From the NCBI GenBank assembly GCA_947474065.1, contig CANJHD010000001.1, forward strand, positions 1 through 64,000: a DNA stretch of 64,000 nucleotides. The letters run 5' to 3'. Origin of the DNA: Planctomycetaceae bacterium (GTDB taxonomy: Bacteria; Planctomycetota; Phycisphaerae; Phycisphaerales; SM1A02). The notes under the pieces are model-generated. The model saw only the letters and a program-made list of their open reading frames with translations, was not told where the DNA came from and made no database searches. Both the position numbers and the translations under genes were made by a program. Shown piece by piece: positions 36,044 through 45,312 of the stretch (the first letter of the stretch is position 1; the number at the start of each line of letters is the position of its first letter).

Positions 36044-36573
36044 GCTGGCCGGGTCTCACGCACACGATGTGACATCGGCTGCGTACTGCAATCGATGTCG
36101 ACGCTGAAGTACCCGCCCCGATGAGCGCGCACCAATGGCCACATGATTTCGCGATCCGTGATCGGGATCGGCAACTTCTCAACATCGGCTCCAACGATCC
36201 ACTCGAGGCGACCTTCGTCAAATTCTGTCATGGGAATCTCTTCCGCACGAACATGGCGCGTGCACTCGAAGAGGAAGATCAACCAATGCATCTCGCCTTG
36301 ATACGCGCGTTCACTCACCATTCCGAACATGCGCATCTCTTCGTCCGCGAGCGCCAACCCGGTCTCTTCATGCAGTTCACGAATTGCACATTCGTGCGGG
36401 CTCTCGCCGCGACTGATTTCTAATTTTCCGCCAACGGGCGAGTACATGTCTATGTTCGGTGGCTTCTTGCGGTGCAGCATCAGGATGCGGCCCTCCGCGT
36501 CCCATAGGTAGCAAAGGACAGCAACCTTGTAGGGAAGGTTGGCGGTGTCGTACTGCGCTGCGTGCAAATTCAA
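36040..36573 (-). CDS. Nudix hydrolase (8-oxo-dGTPase/MutT-like)
   Basis: A 177-residue protein with a complete Nudix box, GKLEISRGESPHECAIREL followed by HEETGL, matching GX5EX7REUXEEXGU. Such enzymes hydrolyse nucleoside diphosphates linked to another group, often oxidised nucleotides; the substrate is not known here. No ATG fits the domain start. The TTG at 36573 overlaps the dapA stop as TTGA and is preceded by GGGGTAGG, so I take it as the start; the track start at 36720 lies deep in dapA. The stop lies within repeat copy A, which may have reshaped the C-terminus. Confidence 0.83.
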   Translation of the reverse strand: MNLHAAQYDTANLPYKVAVLCYLWDAEGRILMLHRKKPPNIDMYSPVGGKLEISRGESPHECAIRELHEETGLALADEEMRMFGMVSERAYQGEMHWLIFLFECTRHVRAEEIPMTEFDEGRLEWIVGADVEKLPIPITDREIMWPLVRAHRGGYFSVDIDCSTQPMSHRVRETRPA

Positions 36574-37496
36574 CGGCCTACCCCAGCATGCGTGCCGGCC
36601 GTCGCGCCGATACCAGCATTGGTGATGAGCTCGCGGATGCGCGCCACAGCCTGCGCAGATGCGGGCGCGAGCGGCAATCGCACTGCACCAGAATCGAGAC
36701 CAAGCGCGGCAAGCGCGCACTTCACAGGCACTGGATTGACGTCGATTGACAGCAATCCCTTGGAAAGCGGCAACATAGACATGTGAACATCAAGAGCAGC
36801 GCTGAAGTTGTTCGCGGCGAGCAAGCAGCAAAGTTCTGCAACACGCGCGGGCACCAAATTACTCACCACGCTGACTACGCCCTTTGCACCAACCGCCGCA
36901 AAGCTCGGAGTAAGACTGTCGTCGCCAGAGAGAACAGTGATGTTGCAACGTTGACGAATCTCGCTCGCGGAATCCATCGATCCGGTTGCTTCCTTGATTG
37001 CCTGAATGTTTGGATGCTGAGCCAGGCGCTCAACAGTTTCCGGCGCGATTGCAACTGCTGCACGACCCGGGATGTTGTAGAGCATCACTGGTAAATCGCA
37101 GGAGTCGGCCACGGTCATGAAGTGTCGGTAGATGCCCTCTTGCGATGGCTTGTTGTAGTAGGGAGTGACCTGCAAGCCAGCATCCGCACCAAGTTGCCGC
37201 GCTAGTTTCTGCAGATGAACGGCATGCGCAGTGCAATTGGAACCGGCTCCAGCAATGACCTGCAAACCAGCGGCGCGACCAACGCGCACTGCAGTCTCCA
37301 CGACTCGCGCGTGTTCCTCTTCGGTGAGCGTTGGGCTCTCGCCCGTGGTACCGCACGGGACAATGCCTGTTACGCCTCCCGCTGCTTGGCGACGAACGCC
37401 TTCTTCAAGCCAAGCAAGATCAACTGTGGATCCATCCGCTGAAAAAGGCGTGACGATTGCGGTGTAACAGCCGTGGAACGAGATGCGTGCGGTCAT
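36570..37496 (-). CDS. dapA: 4-hydroxy-tetrahydrodipicolinate synthase
   Basis: A 308-residue class I aldolase that condenses pyruvate with aspartate semialdehyde in lysine/diaminopimelate synthesis. Family motifs are TAIVTPFSADGSTVDL, GVTGIVPCGTTGESPTL, the tyrosine region QVTPYYNKPSQEGIYRHF, the Schiff-base lysine in QAIKEATGS, and LSGDDSLTPSFAAVGAKGV. The gene begins 5 bases after the pdxJ stop, so pdxJ-dapA-Nudix are one operon. Length is normal for the family. Confidence 0.96.
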   Translation of the reverse strand: MTARISFHGCYTAIVTPFSADGSTVDLAWLEEGVRRQAAGGVTGIVPCGTTGESPTLTEEEHARVVETAVRVGRAAGLQVIAGAGSNCTAHAVHLQKLARQLGADAGLQVTPYYNKPSQEGIYRHFMTVADSCDLPVMLYNIPGRAAVAIAPETVERLAQHPNIQAIKEATGSMDSASEIRQRCNITVLSGDDSLTPSFAAVGAKGVVSVVSNLVPARVAELCCLLAANNFSAALDVHMSMLPLSKGLLSIDVNPVPVKCALAALGLDSGAVRLPLAPASAQAVARIRELITNAGIGATAGTHAGVGR

Positions 37497-37501
37497 ACAA
37501 A

Positions 37502-38257
37502 TCAGTGTACGGTCAGGGCGGCGCTATCGATGCAGGAGCGCATGCGCGCGACGGCTGCTCGGAGCCCAAGGAACACGGCGCTACTGATGATGGCATGACC
37601 GATGTGCAGTTCGCCCAACCCCGGGAGCGCGGCGACTGGTCCGACATTGAGATAGTTGAGCGCATGCCCTGCGTTGAACTGCATCCCAAGGGACTGAATT
37701 GTTTCGCCAGCAAGGCGAACCTTGCCAAGTTCAATCATGGCAGCGGCGGATCGGCAGTCATCGCCGTGATCATGGACGGCGTGCGCCCATGGCCCGGTAT
37801 GCACCTCGCACACTGCGGCACCGCAGCGGCGTGCCGCCTCGATCTGCGCAGGCACTGCATCGATGAAAATACTCGCGCGCACGCCGCCAGCGTTCAACTT
37901 CGCGATCACCTCGCGAACACGCTGCTCCTGAGCAAGAACATCAAGCCCGCCTTCGGTGGTGACTTCGTGGCGACCCTCCGGAACAAGCATCGCCATGACC
38001 GGTCGAATGCGAAGTGCCATTGCCACCATTTCATCCGTAGCGGCCATCTCAAAGTTGAGCAGCCCGGGAAATGCGTCCGCGATTGCGACAACATCTGCGT
38101 CTTGAATGTGCCGCCGATCTTCGCGCAGATGCACCGTGATGCCATGTGCACCGCCAGCCATCGCTTCATGGGCCGCGGCGATGGGGCTTGGCTCATAGGT
38201 ACGCCGCGCTTGGCGCACAGTAGCGACATGATCGATGTTCACGCAAAGTCGTGCCAT
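37502..38257 (-). CDS. pdxJ: Pyridoxine 5'-phosphate synthase
   Basis: A 251-residue TIM-barrel enzyme of vitamin B6 synthesis, which joins 1-deoxyxylulose 5-phosphate with amino-oxo-propyl phosphate. The start MARLCVNIDHVATVRQARRT and GGAHGITVHLREDRRHIQD are diagnostic, and the end has NVGPVAALPGLGELHIGHA. The ATG at 38257 is chosen because the family begins here; the track start at 38359 adds unrelated residues. It heads the pdxJ-dapA-Nudix operon. The long plus-strand ORF opposite it is a shadow fused to phoU. Confidence 0.95.
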   Translation of the reverse strand: MARLCVNIDHVATVRQARRTYEPSPIAAAHEAMAGGAHGITVHLREDRRHIQDADVVAIADAFPGLLNFEMAATDEMVAMALRIRPVMAMLVPEGRHEVTTEGGLDVLAQEQRVREVIAKLNAGGVRASIFIDAVPAQIEAARRCGAAVCEVHTGPWAHAVHDHGDDCRSAAAMIELGKVRLAGETIQSLGMQFNAGHALNYLNVGPVAALPGLGELHIGHAIISSAVFLGLRAAVARMRSCIDSAALTVH

Positions 38258-38320
38258 TGTGATAGGAAGTATAGGAGTGCGTGTGTCATGCGATGCGCAG
38301 GGCGATGTACGATCCCGTCC

Positions 38321-39001
38321 ATGCACACCTTTCAAGAGCGGCTCAGCGCGCTCGAGCACGATATGGTCCTACAGGGAGCGCGGGTCCTCAATCTCTGCAC
38401 TCTTGCTGTGGAGAGTTACTTTGACCTTGACCTTGTAAAGGCGATGGGGATCGAAACGCTCGATACCGAAATTGATCGCATTGACGTTGAGATTGAAAAA
38501 CTCTCCGTCCCACTCCTTGGCATGGGGCAGACCGACGAGCATTCGATTCGATCCGTGCTAACGATCGTGAAGTGCAACAATGAATACGAGCGAATCGCCG
38601 ATTGCGGCGTGAACATTGCAGAACGGGTTCTCGAAGAGCGCACGCGACACATGCGCGTTCCAGACACATTCCGCGTGATGTCCAACAGCGTGATCGGCAT
38701 GTTGCGCGACACCAACCGTGCGCTGCTCCGCCATGATGCGAACCTCGCACGACAAGTGCTTCTCTTTGATGACACGGTCGATCGCTTTAAGAAAGAGATA
38801 GTGATGAATGCGCAGGAGCAGGTAGCCGCTGGCCATCTGACCGTTGGCTTCGCATTTGGACTGATGAGCGTGACGAAGAGCGTCGAGCGCATTGCCGACC
38901 ACTGCACCAATGTGTGCGAGCAAGTGATCTACCTTGAGAGCGGCCTCATCGTCCGCCATCGACCAGAGGGCTGGAGCGCCCCAGTCGAACCAAAGGTGTG
39001 A
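38321..39001 (+). CDS. phoU: PhoU-family phosphate regulator (no adjacent pst genes)
   Basis: A 226-residue protein of two PhoU three-helix repeats. The conserved metal-binding segments are KCNNEYERIADCGVNIAE in the first repeat and VTKSVERIADHCTNVCEQV in the second. PhoU modulates phosphate transport and signalling by the PstSCAB and PhoR systems, none of which is in the window. The ATG at 38321 starts MHTFQERLSALEHDMVLQG, as expected for the family; the 288 codons upstream in the ORF track are antisense to pdxJ. The next gene starts 30 bases after the stop. Confidence 0.9.
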   Translation: MHTFQERLSALEHDMVLQGARVLNLCTLAVESYFDLDLVKAMGIETLDTEIDRIDVEIEKLSVPLLGMGQTDEHSIRSVLTIVKCNNEYERIADCGVNIAERVLEERTRHMRVPDTFRVMSNSVIGMLRDTNRALLRHDANLARQVLLFDDTVDRFKKEIVMNAQEQVAAGHLTVGFAFGLMSVTKSVERIADHCTNVCEQVIYLESGLIVRHRPEGWSAPVEPKV

Positions 39002-39031
39002 CACCGATACCCGAGCTAGGAAGAACGACCG

Positions 39032-40444
39032 ATGCGTACAACACCATCAGTGGCGGAAACAAAGCAGCGCCTGGAACGAACCGGTCAGCAGCATCTGCTG
39101 ACGTTCTGGGATTCGCTTGACGAAGCGCGGCGCGAGGCACTCCTTGAATCAATAGTGCACCTTCCGCTTGAGCACCTCAGCTCCATGCTTTCGCAAGCTG
39201 CTTCGCTGGCACGGCCAGCCGCGGCGGACATTCGTCCGGTGCGCCCCTACCTACGCAACATGGCTGAGGCCAGCAAGTTTCGCGCCATCGGCGACGACTT
39301 GGTGAAGCGCGGCAAAGTAGCTGCATTCATCGTCGCTGGTGGTCAAGGAACGCGTCTTGGATGGCGCGGACCCAAGGGCACATATCCAGCAACGCCGGTG
39401 GCAGGCAAGCCGCTCTTTCGAGTGTTTGCAGAGCAAATCATGGCCGCCGAGCGCGCATACGGAGTGCGGATTCCATGGTTCGTGATGACCAGCGAAGCGA
39501 ACCACCACGAGACCGAGCGATTCTTTGATGACAACCGCTGGTTCGGGCGCCCGCGCGGCGACACCATGCTCTTTGCGCAGGGCATGGTGCCGAGCGTCTC
39601 GCTTGATGGCCAGGTGCTCCTCGAGCAAGCATGGCAACCCGCGCTCAATCCAGATGGACACGGCGGCTCACTGAAAGCGTTGCGTCAAGCAGGCGCGATC
39701 GACCACATGCAAGCCTCTGGAATTGAGCATCTCTGCTACTTCCAAGTGGACAACCCGAACGTGCACGTCATTGATCCGCTGTTCCTTGGACTGCACGTGG
39801 CAGCGCCGGATTCCAGCGCAGAGATGAGTTCCAAGAGCGTACTGAAGCGCGACGTCACTGAGAAAGTGGGCGTCTTCGTCAAGGCACCACGGCTCACCGT
39901 TCTTGAGTACAGCGATGCCCCAAAGGAAATTGCCGAGGCGCGCGATGCCTCAGGCGAGATCGTGTACGGCGAGGGTTCAATAGCGATCCATGTAATCGGT
40001 GTCGAGTTCATCCGAAAGCTGACGGACCATCCGCTCGGCTCGGTGCTGCCATGGCACCGCGCGATCAAGAAGGTTCCTTTCGTTGACCCAATCACTGGTC
40101 AGCGCACTGATCCGACCGAGCCAAACGCCATCAAACTTGAAAGTTTCGTATTTGACGCACTACACGAAGCTGAAAGCCCAATAGTGCTACGCACGGACCG
40201 CGTTGAAGAATTCGCTCCGATCAAAAACGCTACCGGTGAAGACAGTCCCTCGACGAGTAAAGCGATCCAAGTTGAACGCGCCGCCCGTTGGTTAAAGGAA
40301 GCCGGTATTGCGGTGCCATGCCACGCAAATGGCCAACCAGACTGCATTGTTGAAATCTCGCCACTCACCGCACGCGGTCCCGAAGACTTACGCCGAATGA
40401 TGCACGGCAAGTCCATCACCGCCGGCAGCGAAGTACTGCTCTAA
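39032..40444 (+). CDS. UDP-N-acetylhexosamine pyrophosphorylase (UAP1-like, eukaryotic type)
   Basis: A 470-residue UDPGP-family nucleotidyltransferase. The nucleotide-binding loop is VAGGQGTRLGWRGPKG, followed by the conserved lysine and GKPLFRVFAEQI. NPDGHGGSLKALRQAG and CYFQVDNPNVHVIDP are typical of UAP1/AGX enzymes, which make UDP-GlcNAc or UDP-GalNAc from UTP and the sugar 1-phosphate. The bacterial GlmU type is unrelated in length and lacks these motifs. The gene probably shares transcription with phoU (30-base gap). Together with the phosphohexomutase upstream it fits amino-sugar nucleotide supply. Confidence 0.9.
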   Translation: MRTTPSVAETKQRLERTGQQHLLTFWDSLDEARREALLESIVHLPLEHLSSMLSQAASLARPAAADIRPVRPYLRNMAEASKFRAIGDDLVKRGKVAAFIVAGGQGTRLGWRGPKGTYPATPVAGKPLFRVFAEQIMAAERAYGVRIPWFVMTSEANHHETERFFDDNRWFGRPRGDTMLFAQGMVPSVSLDGQVLLEQAWQPALNPDGHGGSLKALRQAGAIDHMQASGIEHLCYFQVDNPNVHVIDPLFLGLHVAAPDSSAEMSSKSVLKRDVTEKVGVFVKAPRLTVLEYSDAPKEIAEARDASGEIVYGEGSIAIHVIGVEFIRKLTDHPLGSVLPWHRAIKKVPFVDPITGQRTDPTEPNAIKLESFVFDALHEAESPIVLRTDRVEEFAPIKNATGEDSPSTSKAIQVERAARWLKEAGIAVPCHANGQPDCIVEISPLTARGPEDLRRMMHGKSITAGSEVLL

Positions 40445-40476
40445 AGTCACAAGACTCGGTTTGCAATCCGCCGGAC

Positions 40477-42195
40477 TCACGTCGCCAGGCGAATGTCCTG
40501 CACCACGAGTTGTACTCGTCGCACCCCGCGATAAACCTCGATGGACGGCTTCACAATCAGGTCGATTGGAACGCCCTGCCGCACCATGCTCGAGCGATCG
40601 ACTGCGCTCCACCAGATGCAGCGCGAGCCGCCAGGAAGGAAAAACTCCACATGGTTCTTCGCCGAACCAAAGAGTGTCGGAGCAGATACCGGCCTGACAT
40701 TGCGAATGAGAAATGCCGGCTCCGGGTTGCCACGACCGAACGGACGAAGAATTTCCAGTGGTTTGAGCTCGGTTGCCGTCATTTCCGCTGGCTCTGCCTC
40801 TGCGTCGTAGCGGCGGATCGGCCCAACCGCTGCACCAGCTGTGACAGCGACGCACGCAGCACTCATTCGGCGCGCAAACTCAGCGACATCCTCCCCGCGG
40901 ACCGTGAGGCCCAATGCAAATGCATGACCTCCGCCGCGAATCATGAGGTCGGAGGCAACCCGCTTGACGATCGCCAAAATGTCTATGCCTTCAACACTCC
41001 GACCACTGCCCTTCGCGGTGCCGTCAGTGCGTAGCGCCATAAGAATGGCTGGCTTCCCATGCCGCTCGGCAATCTTGGCTGCCACGATTCCAACAACGCC
41101 CTCGTGCCAGCGCTCATCCGCAAGGACGATAGCTCCAGCATCAGCAATCGCCGGATCCGCATCGATGCGCTCACACGCTTGGTCAAAGTACAGCCGGTCC
41201 ATCTTTCGACGCTGCTCGTTGAGATCCGCCAACGTCTTGACGATGGCGCGCGCACGTGCGGGATCTTCAGTGATCAGAAGTTCAACCGCTTCCTTTGCAT
41301 GGCCAAGTCTGCCGACTGCATTCAGTCGTGGTCCAAGTCGAAATCCAACATCGGATGCGTCTACACGACGTCCCTTCTCGATCTCTGCATCGTCAAGAAG
41401 TGCACGCAATCCAGCCACTTCGACGGATTGAATCGTTGCTAAGCCGCGCGCCACGAAGACGCGATTCTCATCAACAAGCGGAACAACATCTGCGATCGAT
41501 CCAACCGCCACCATTGGAATGCACGCCATCAACGCGTCTTTGAGTACCACAGCAACATTCTCGCCGCCGCACCACAGGCGCGCGAATTCCGATGCCACTT
41601 TGAAAGCAACCGCGGCACCGCATAAATCAACGAACGGCGCACCTTCGCGCCCCGGCAGCGCCGGATGCGCAATCGCGATCGCCTCGGCTACCGAGCCTTC
41701 GTCCACATGATGGTGATCAGTGATGAGTAACTCAAGCCCCAGTTCGCGGGCATGTCGCGATGGTCCCAGCGCGGACGCTCCGCAATCCACGGTCACTACA
41801 GTGCTGACGCCATCAGCAGCAAGCGTGGCGAGCGCCGCGTCATTCAGGCCGTATCCCTCATCAATACGATCAGGGACATAGAAGCAGAGATTCGCGTCGG
41901 CACGAGCGGCCTTGATCACGCGCCACAGGATTGCCGTTGCCGTAATGCCGTCCGCGTCATAGTCGCCGTAAATGGCAACACGCCGACCCGCCCGCACTGC
42001 CGATTCGAGGCGCTCTGCTACCGCTGTAGCACCCGGAAGCGTGCGCGCCTGGTGCAGCAAATTGGCGCGCGGAGCATTGAGCAGTTCACGACCACGAGCA
42101 TCCATTGGATATTCACGTGCCGCCATCACTCGGTCAAGGAGGCTTCCAGACTGGTCTTTTTCGGCCCCCAACCAACGGCTCTCGATCGCTGTCAT
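40477..42195 (-). CDS. recJ: Single-stranded-DNA-specific exonuclease RecJ
   Basis: A 572-residue DHH-family 5'-3' exonuclease for recombination and mismatch repair. Motif I is YGDYDADGITATAIL, motif II VVTVDCGASALG, and motif III LLITDHHHVDEG. The DHHA1 region has RGGGHAFALGLTV, and an OB-fold C-terminus ends with the nucleic-acid-binding part. The ATG at 42195 begins MTAIESRWLGAEKDQSG; the track start at 42303 lies in the divergent promoter region shared with the adenylate kinase-like gene. Its stop is 33 bases from the convergent UDP-sugar enzyme gene. Confidence 0.95.
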   Translation of the reverse strand: MTAIESRWLGAEKDQSGSLLDRVMAAREYPMDARGRELLNAPRANLLHQARTLPGATAVAERLESAVRAGRRVAIYGDYDADGITATAILWRVIKAARADANLCFYVPDRIDEGYGLNDAALATLAADGVSTVVTVDCGASALGPSRHARELGLELLITDHHHVDEGSVAEAIAIAHPALPGREGAPFVDLCGAAVAFKVASEFARLWCGGENVAVVLKDALMACIPMVAVGSIADVVPLVDENRVFVARGLATIQSVEVAGLRALLDDAEIEKGRRVDASDVGFRLGPRLNAVGRLGHAKEAVELLITEDPARARAIVKTLADLNEQRRKMDRLYFDQACERIDADPAIADAGAIVLADERWHEGVVGIVAAKIAERHGKPAILMALRTDGTAKGSGRSVEGIDILAIVKRVASDLMIRGGGHAFALGLTVRGEDVAEFARRMSAACVAVTAGAAVGPIRRYDAEAEPAEMTATELKPLEILRPFGRGNPEPAFLIRNVRPVSAPTLFGSAKNHVEFFLPGGSRCIWWSAVDRSSMVRQGVPIDLIVKPSIEVYRGVRRVQLVVQDIRLAT

Positions 42196-42328
42196 CCCCG
42201 CAGAGTATCGGGTTCGCCGGGCGAAGTGATCCCGACGGTATTTAGAGCAATATGGAGTGAATTTCTCTGCAGCACCCACCTTCGCTACTAGCAGCCCACT
42301 CACCCCGGGCTGTAGGCTGACGTCACAT

Positions 42329-42958
42329 ATGGACCGCTACAAGACCATCTTGCTCTTCGGAGCGCCCGGAGTAGGCAAAGGAACGCAAGGCAAGATTCTC
42401 GGGCATATCCCCGGCTTCTACCACTTGGCGTGCGGCGATGTGTTTCGCTCGCTCGACATGACGAGTGCCCTTGGCAAGAAGTTCTTGGAGTGCAGCTCCA
42501 AAGGCGAACTCGTTCCGGACGAGCTGACCATTGCAATGTGGAAGCAAAATATCCACGCACAGACCATTCTGAGCATCTACAAGCCCCAACAAGATCTACT
42601 CGTCCTTGACGGCATTCCGCGTAGCACTGGACAGGCAGTGGCACTTGATCCGTACCTTGAGGTATTGAATGTCATCCATCTGGTGTGCCGAGATGTAGAC
42701 GCCATGATCATGCGCATGAGGCGCCGCGCGCTCAAAGAAAATCGCCTTGACGACGCAGACGAGAAGGTCATTCGTAGACGCTTTGAGGTGTATAAAAAGG
42801 AAACCGCACCCGTCCTGAATCACTACCCAACGAGCATCGTCCATGAGGTGGATGCGGTGGGGCCACCAGCAGTGATTCTGCAACGGATTCTGGAGATCCT
42901 TGCCCCAATTCAGGATGGGCATTTCCGGAATCCACTCGCTGGCGATCCGAAATTGTGA
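42329..42958 (+). CDS. Adenylate kinase-like nucleoside monophosphate kinase
   Basis: A 209-residue P-loop kinase: ILLFGAPGVGKGTQGKIL, then ACGDVFRSLD and LLVLDGIPRSTGQAV. The LID region between RMRRRALKENRLDDADEKV and RRRFEVYKKETAPVL is short and without the zinc-binding cysteines, as in short-type adenylate kinases. The substitution IPRS for the usual FPRT suggests a divergent member, so it may not be the main Adk. The ATG at 42329 is chosen because it places the P-loop near the N-terminus; the track start at 42257 is upstream in the divergent promoter. An intrinsic terminator follows. Confidence 0.86.
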   Translation: MDRYKTILLFGAPGVGKGTQGKILGHIPGFYHLACGDVFRSLDMTSALGKKFLECSSKGELVPDELTIAMWKQNIHAQTILSIYKPQQDLLVLDGIPRSTGQAVALDPYLEVLNVIHLVCRDVDAMIMRMRRRALKENRLDDADEKVIRRRFEVYKKETAPVLNHYPTSIVHEVDAVGPPAVILQRILEILAPIQDGHFRNPLAGDPKL

Positions 42959-43053
42959 GCAAATTTCGGAGCACCGATTTGACAACGCGAGCCATCAGGT
43001 CTTTACTCTTACTAGTCGGATTTCGGTAGTCACTCCATCCAAGCCCCCGGAAG

Positions 43054-43090
43054 CTCGTTGTGTTGACTTTACGGTCCACAACGAGTTTTT
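43054..43090 (+). terminator. Rho-independent terminator after the adenylate kinase-like gene
   Basis: CTCGTTGTG pairs perfectly with CACAACGAG and is followed by TTTTT, about 95 bases after the stop and just beyond the end of the convergent PDZ-protein gene. Confidence 0.88.
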
Positions 43091-43093
43091 ATT

Positions 43094-44311
43094 TCAGCGC
43101 GACTTTGACTGCGGCACCACGATCGATTCCGGGCGCAACTCTTCGGGAATGAGTTCGCGATATCGCTCTGCTACTGCTTTGAACCACGCGCGCTCATCAT
43201 CATTCAGACCAGGTGCTCGAGCCGATGCCTCGAGTGCATCGAGCCGCGCGCGCAGAACAGATCGCACGCCGGCACCCAAACCCAGCCCATCGGGCCGGGC
43301 GAGCTGTTCCTTCAATTGGACGATGTCCGGATGCGAATCAACGGCGATTGATTCGCCAGGCACTTGCTCCACGCGCACCATTCGCACTGGCGCGGGAAAT
43401 GTGTCAAGAAGCAGTTGCGACATGCGGTCACGCCCGGAGTCGAAGATGGGTGAATCCATCCCCCCACCGCCGAACTTTTCAAGATCAACGCGGGAACCCA
43501 CCTCAAGTTCCAACTCATGACGAGTCTCGACAGGCCGTCCGTCTGGTCCACCAACCACTCGTCCGACTGCATCACGCTGGCCACGCATGACCACGAGCCC
43601 AATGCGCTCACCAGGACGCTTGGTTTGCACGATCGCCGAAAGTTCCTGGCTCACTTGAATTCGCTTCCCATCAAGTTCCACAATGCGGTCCCCGGCACGC
43701 AGGACCTTCTGCGCTGGCATGTTTGGAATCAGCGCCGTCACAGTAACGCCATCGAATTCACCCATTCGAGGTGCCATCTGAATTCCCAACGCCCCGCGCG
43801 GCGCGTCTTTGATACGCGCGTACCCAATATCAAGAAGTCGCGCATGAGCCTCATAGGAGAGCCCGCCGGGCGTACTAGAAAGGTGAATCCAAATCTGCTC
43901 GTCTGGCACCTTCGGATCGCGGAGTGCAGCGTTTGCGGCCTCGCGCTTGGCAGCATCAGTTGCTCCAAGCGCACGCACCATGGCGGTGACCGCTGGATCA
44001 GCGACAACCGTACGCATACGCGCCGCTGCCCATGGCGGCGTTTCCTCAGTGGGTAGGAATATTCGATCGAGGCGACCAGTGCTCCCAACTATCCGGGGAA
44101 TATCACCGCGCAACTTTCCTTGTGGCAGCAACTGTGGCAGCAACTGTGGCGGCACCTGCGGCGGCACTTGTGGCAGCGGCTGCTGCGCATCGCGCACCGG
44201 GGCGTCCTGAATAACCTGAACATTTCCGAACGCCGACGCCCCGGCGACCGCAATAGCGAGCGCGCCTAACTTCACAGCGCTTCGATGAGCTCGGCGTTCG
44301 CTTCGATCCAT
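43094..44311 (-). CDS. Secreted PDZ-domain protein
   Basis: A 405-residue protein with a signal peptide (KLGALAIAVAGASAFG). A short Gln/Pro-rich tandem segment (PQVPPQVPPQLLPQLLPQG) follows. A PDZ domain lies around residues 170-260: GALGIQMAPRMGEFDGVTV, VLRAGDRIVELDGKRI. No protease domain is present, so it is not a HtrA/Deg-type enzyme but may be a binding or adaptor protein. The start at 44311 overlaps the upstream phosphotransferase gene by 40 bases; a GTG at 44275 overlaps its stop as GTGA and still leaves a signal peptide, so either may be used. It is the last gene of the tpiA-secG-yicC run. Confidence 0.78.
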   Translation of the reverse strand: MDRSERRAHRSAVKLGALAIAVAGASAFGNVQVIQDAPVRDAQQPLPQVPPQVPPQLLPQLLPQGKLRGDIPRIVGSTGRLDRIFLPTEETPPWAAARMRTVVADPAVTAMVRALGATDAAKREAANAALRDPKVPDEQIWIHLSSTPGGLSYEAHARLLDIGYARIKDAPRGALGIQMAPRMGEFDGVTVTALIPNMPAQKVLRAGDRIVELDGKRIQVSQELSAIVQTKRPGERIGLVVMRGQRDAVGRVVGGPDGRPVETRHELELEVGSRVDLEKFGGGGMDSPIFDSGRDRMSQLLLDTFPAPVRMVRVEQVPGESIAVDSHPDIVQLKEQLARPDGLGLGAGVRSVLRARLDALEASARAPGLNDDERAWFKAVAERYRELIPEELRPESIVVPQSKSR

Positions 44312-45312
44312 GCGGTCTTTCGTTCAATGAATTCCAAGAAGCCGTCCGCGCGGAGATGCGCAAATCGACCCGTGCGGGCAATCGGCACGATGCTCTCGAG
44401 CGTGCACGACTCAATCATAAGCCAGGGCAGCGCCTTTCGTTCCTCCGGCTGGAGCATTGCGCCCATGCCATGACCGATGCCGGATACCACCGCTGCCATG
44501 CGCCGCACATCAAGTTCAGCGCGCCAACCCTCAACTGGAACCCCCGCAATTGGATCATTTCCAAAGTGAACCAAGGCATTCGCCGCTTCGCAGGCGCGAT
44601 AGTCAAGGCGGGCGCTGTCAAAGTCAAGAAGTGCCCGCACCGTTCCAGCATCAAACAACGCATTGCCGGGATGAGTATCGCCGTGCACACAGATGCGAGC
44701 GGACGGGTCGAGGCCGAGCGCTTCGACGCACGCATACGCACGCGTTCCCCGCTCGAGCAACGCTTCGGTGGTTGTACGGAGGGCGGCTTCATTAGTATCG
44801 GGGTCAGTCCGCATTGCCGCGGCGACGATTGGCGCGGCTGCACCCTCGAAGGTGCCCGCGCGGTGAAATGAAATCGCCGGCACATGCGCACCAGGAATGA
44901 ATGAACGCGAAGACTTCAGCATGCTTCCAAGCGCTGCACCCATCGCCGCTGCTTCCACCAATTGTTGCGACCAGCGAGTGCCATCAACCCACTCAAAGAG
45001 TTCGTATGTTCCTAAGGGACCAACCACCGCAGTAGTCCCTGAAGCCGTGCGCACAAGGCGCGGCACGGGGACTCCGGAATCAGAGAGATGCAATTGAAAC
45101 GCATGCAGAAATGACAAGCGATCCGGGCCGCCCATGTCCGCCGCGCGGCGCTTCAGCATGAACCGACCGCCCGGCGTGCGCAGACTGCTTTTTGCACTAT
45201 TGCGCGATCCGCGCCCGATCGGCTCAGCCTCAATCGGACGCCGAAGACCGAACTGTCGAGAAACTTCACGCACTTCCTCAAGAGAGAGGAGCTGGCGCTG
45301 ATGAGCTTTCAT
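44272..45312 (-). CDS. Aminoglycoside phosphotransferase-fold kinase
   Basis: A 346-residue protein of the APH/choline kinase-like fold. The catalytic loop is ICVHGDTHPGNALF and the metal-binding motif ALLDFDSARLDYRA. The N-lobe has a glycine-poor nucleotide loop and LKRRAAD, probably the ATP-contacting lysine. Substrate is unknown; related bacterial proteins include SrkA stress-response kinase and homoserine-kinase-like enzymes, and resistance to antibiotics should not be inferred. It overlaps yicC by 4 bases upstream and the PDZ gene downstream, so translation is coupled. Confidence 0.83.
   Translation of the reverse strand: MKAHQRQLLSLEEVREVSRQFGLRRPIEAEPIGRGSRNSAKSSLRTPGGRFMLKRRAADMGGPDRLSFLHAFQLHLSDSGVPVPRLVRTASGTTAVVGPLGTYELFEWVDGTRWSQQLVEAAAMGAALGSMLKSSRSFIPGAHVPAISFHRAGTFEGAAAPIVAAAMRTDPDTNEAALRTTTEALLERGTRAYACVEALGLDPSARICVHGDTHPGNALFDAGTVRALLDFDSARLDYRACEAANALVHFGNDPIAGVPVEGWRAELDVRRMAAVVSGIGHGMGAMLQPEERKALPWLMIESCTLESIVPIARTGRFAHLRADGFLEFIERKTAWIEANAELIEAL

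Noticed and set aside
37457-38320. N-terminal 288 codons of the 514-residue plus-strand ORF that contains phoU
   Set aside because: They lie antisense to pdxJ, which has strong family motifs; PhoU similarity begins exactly at the ATG at 38321.
44272-45312. Antibiotic resistance by the aminoglycoside phosphotransferase-fold gene
   Set aside because: The fold is shared by many metabolic kinases and the gene lies in a housekeeping operon; there is no evidence for resistance.
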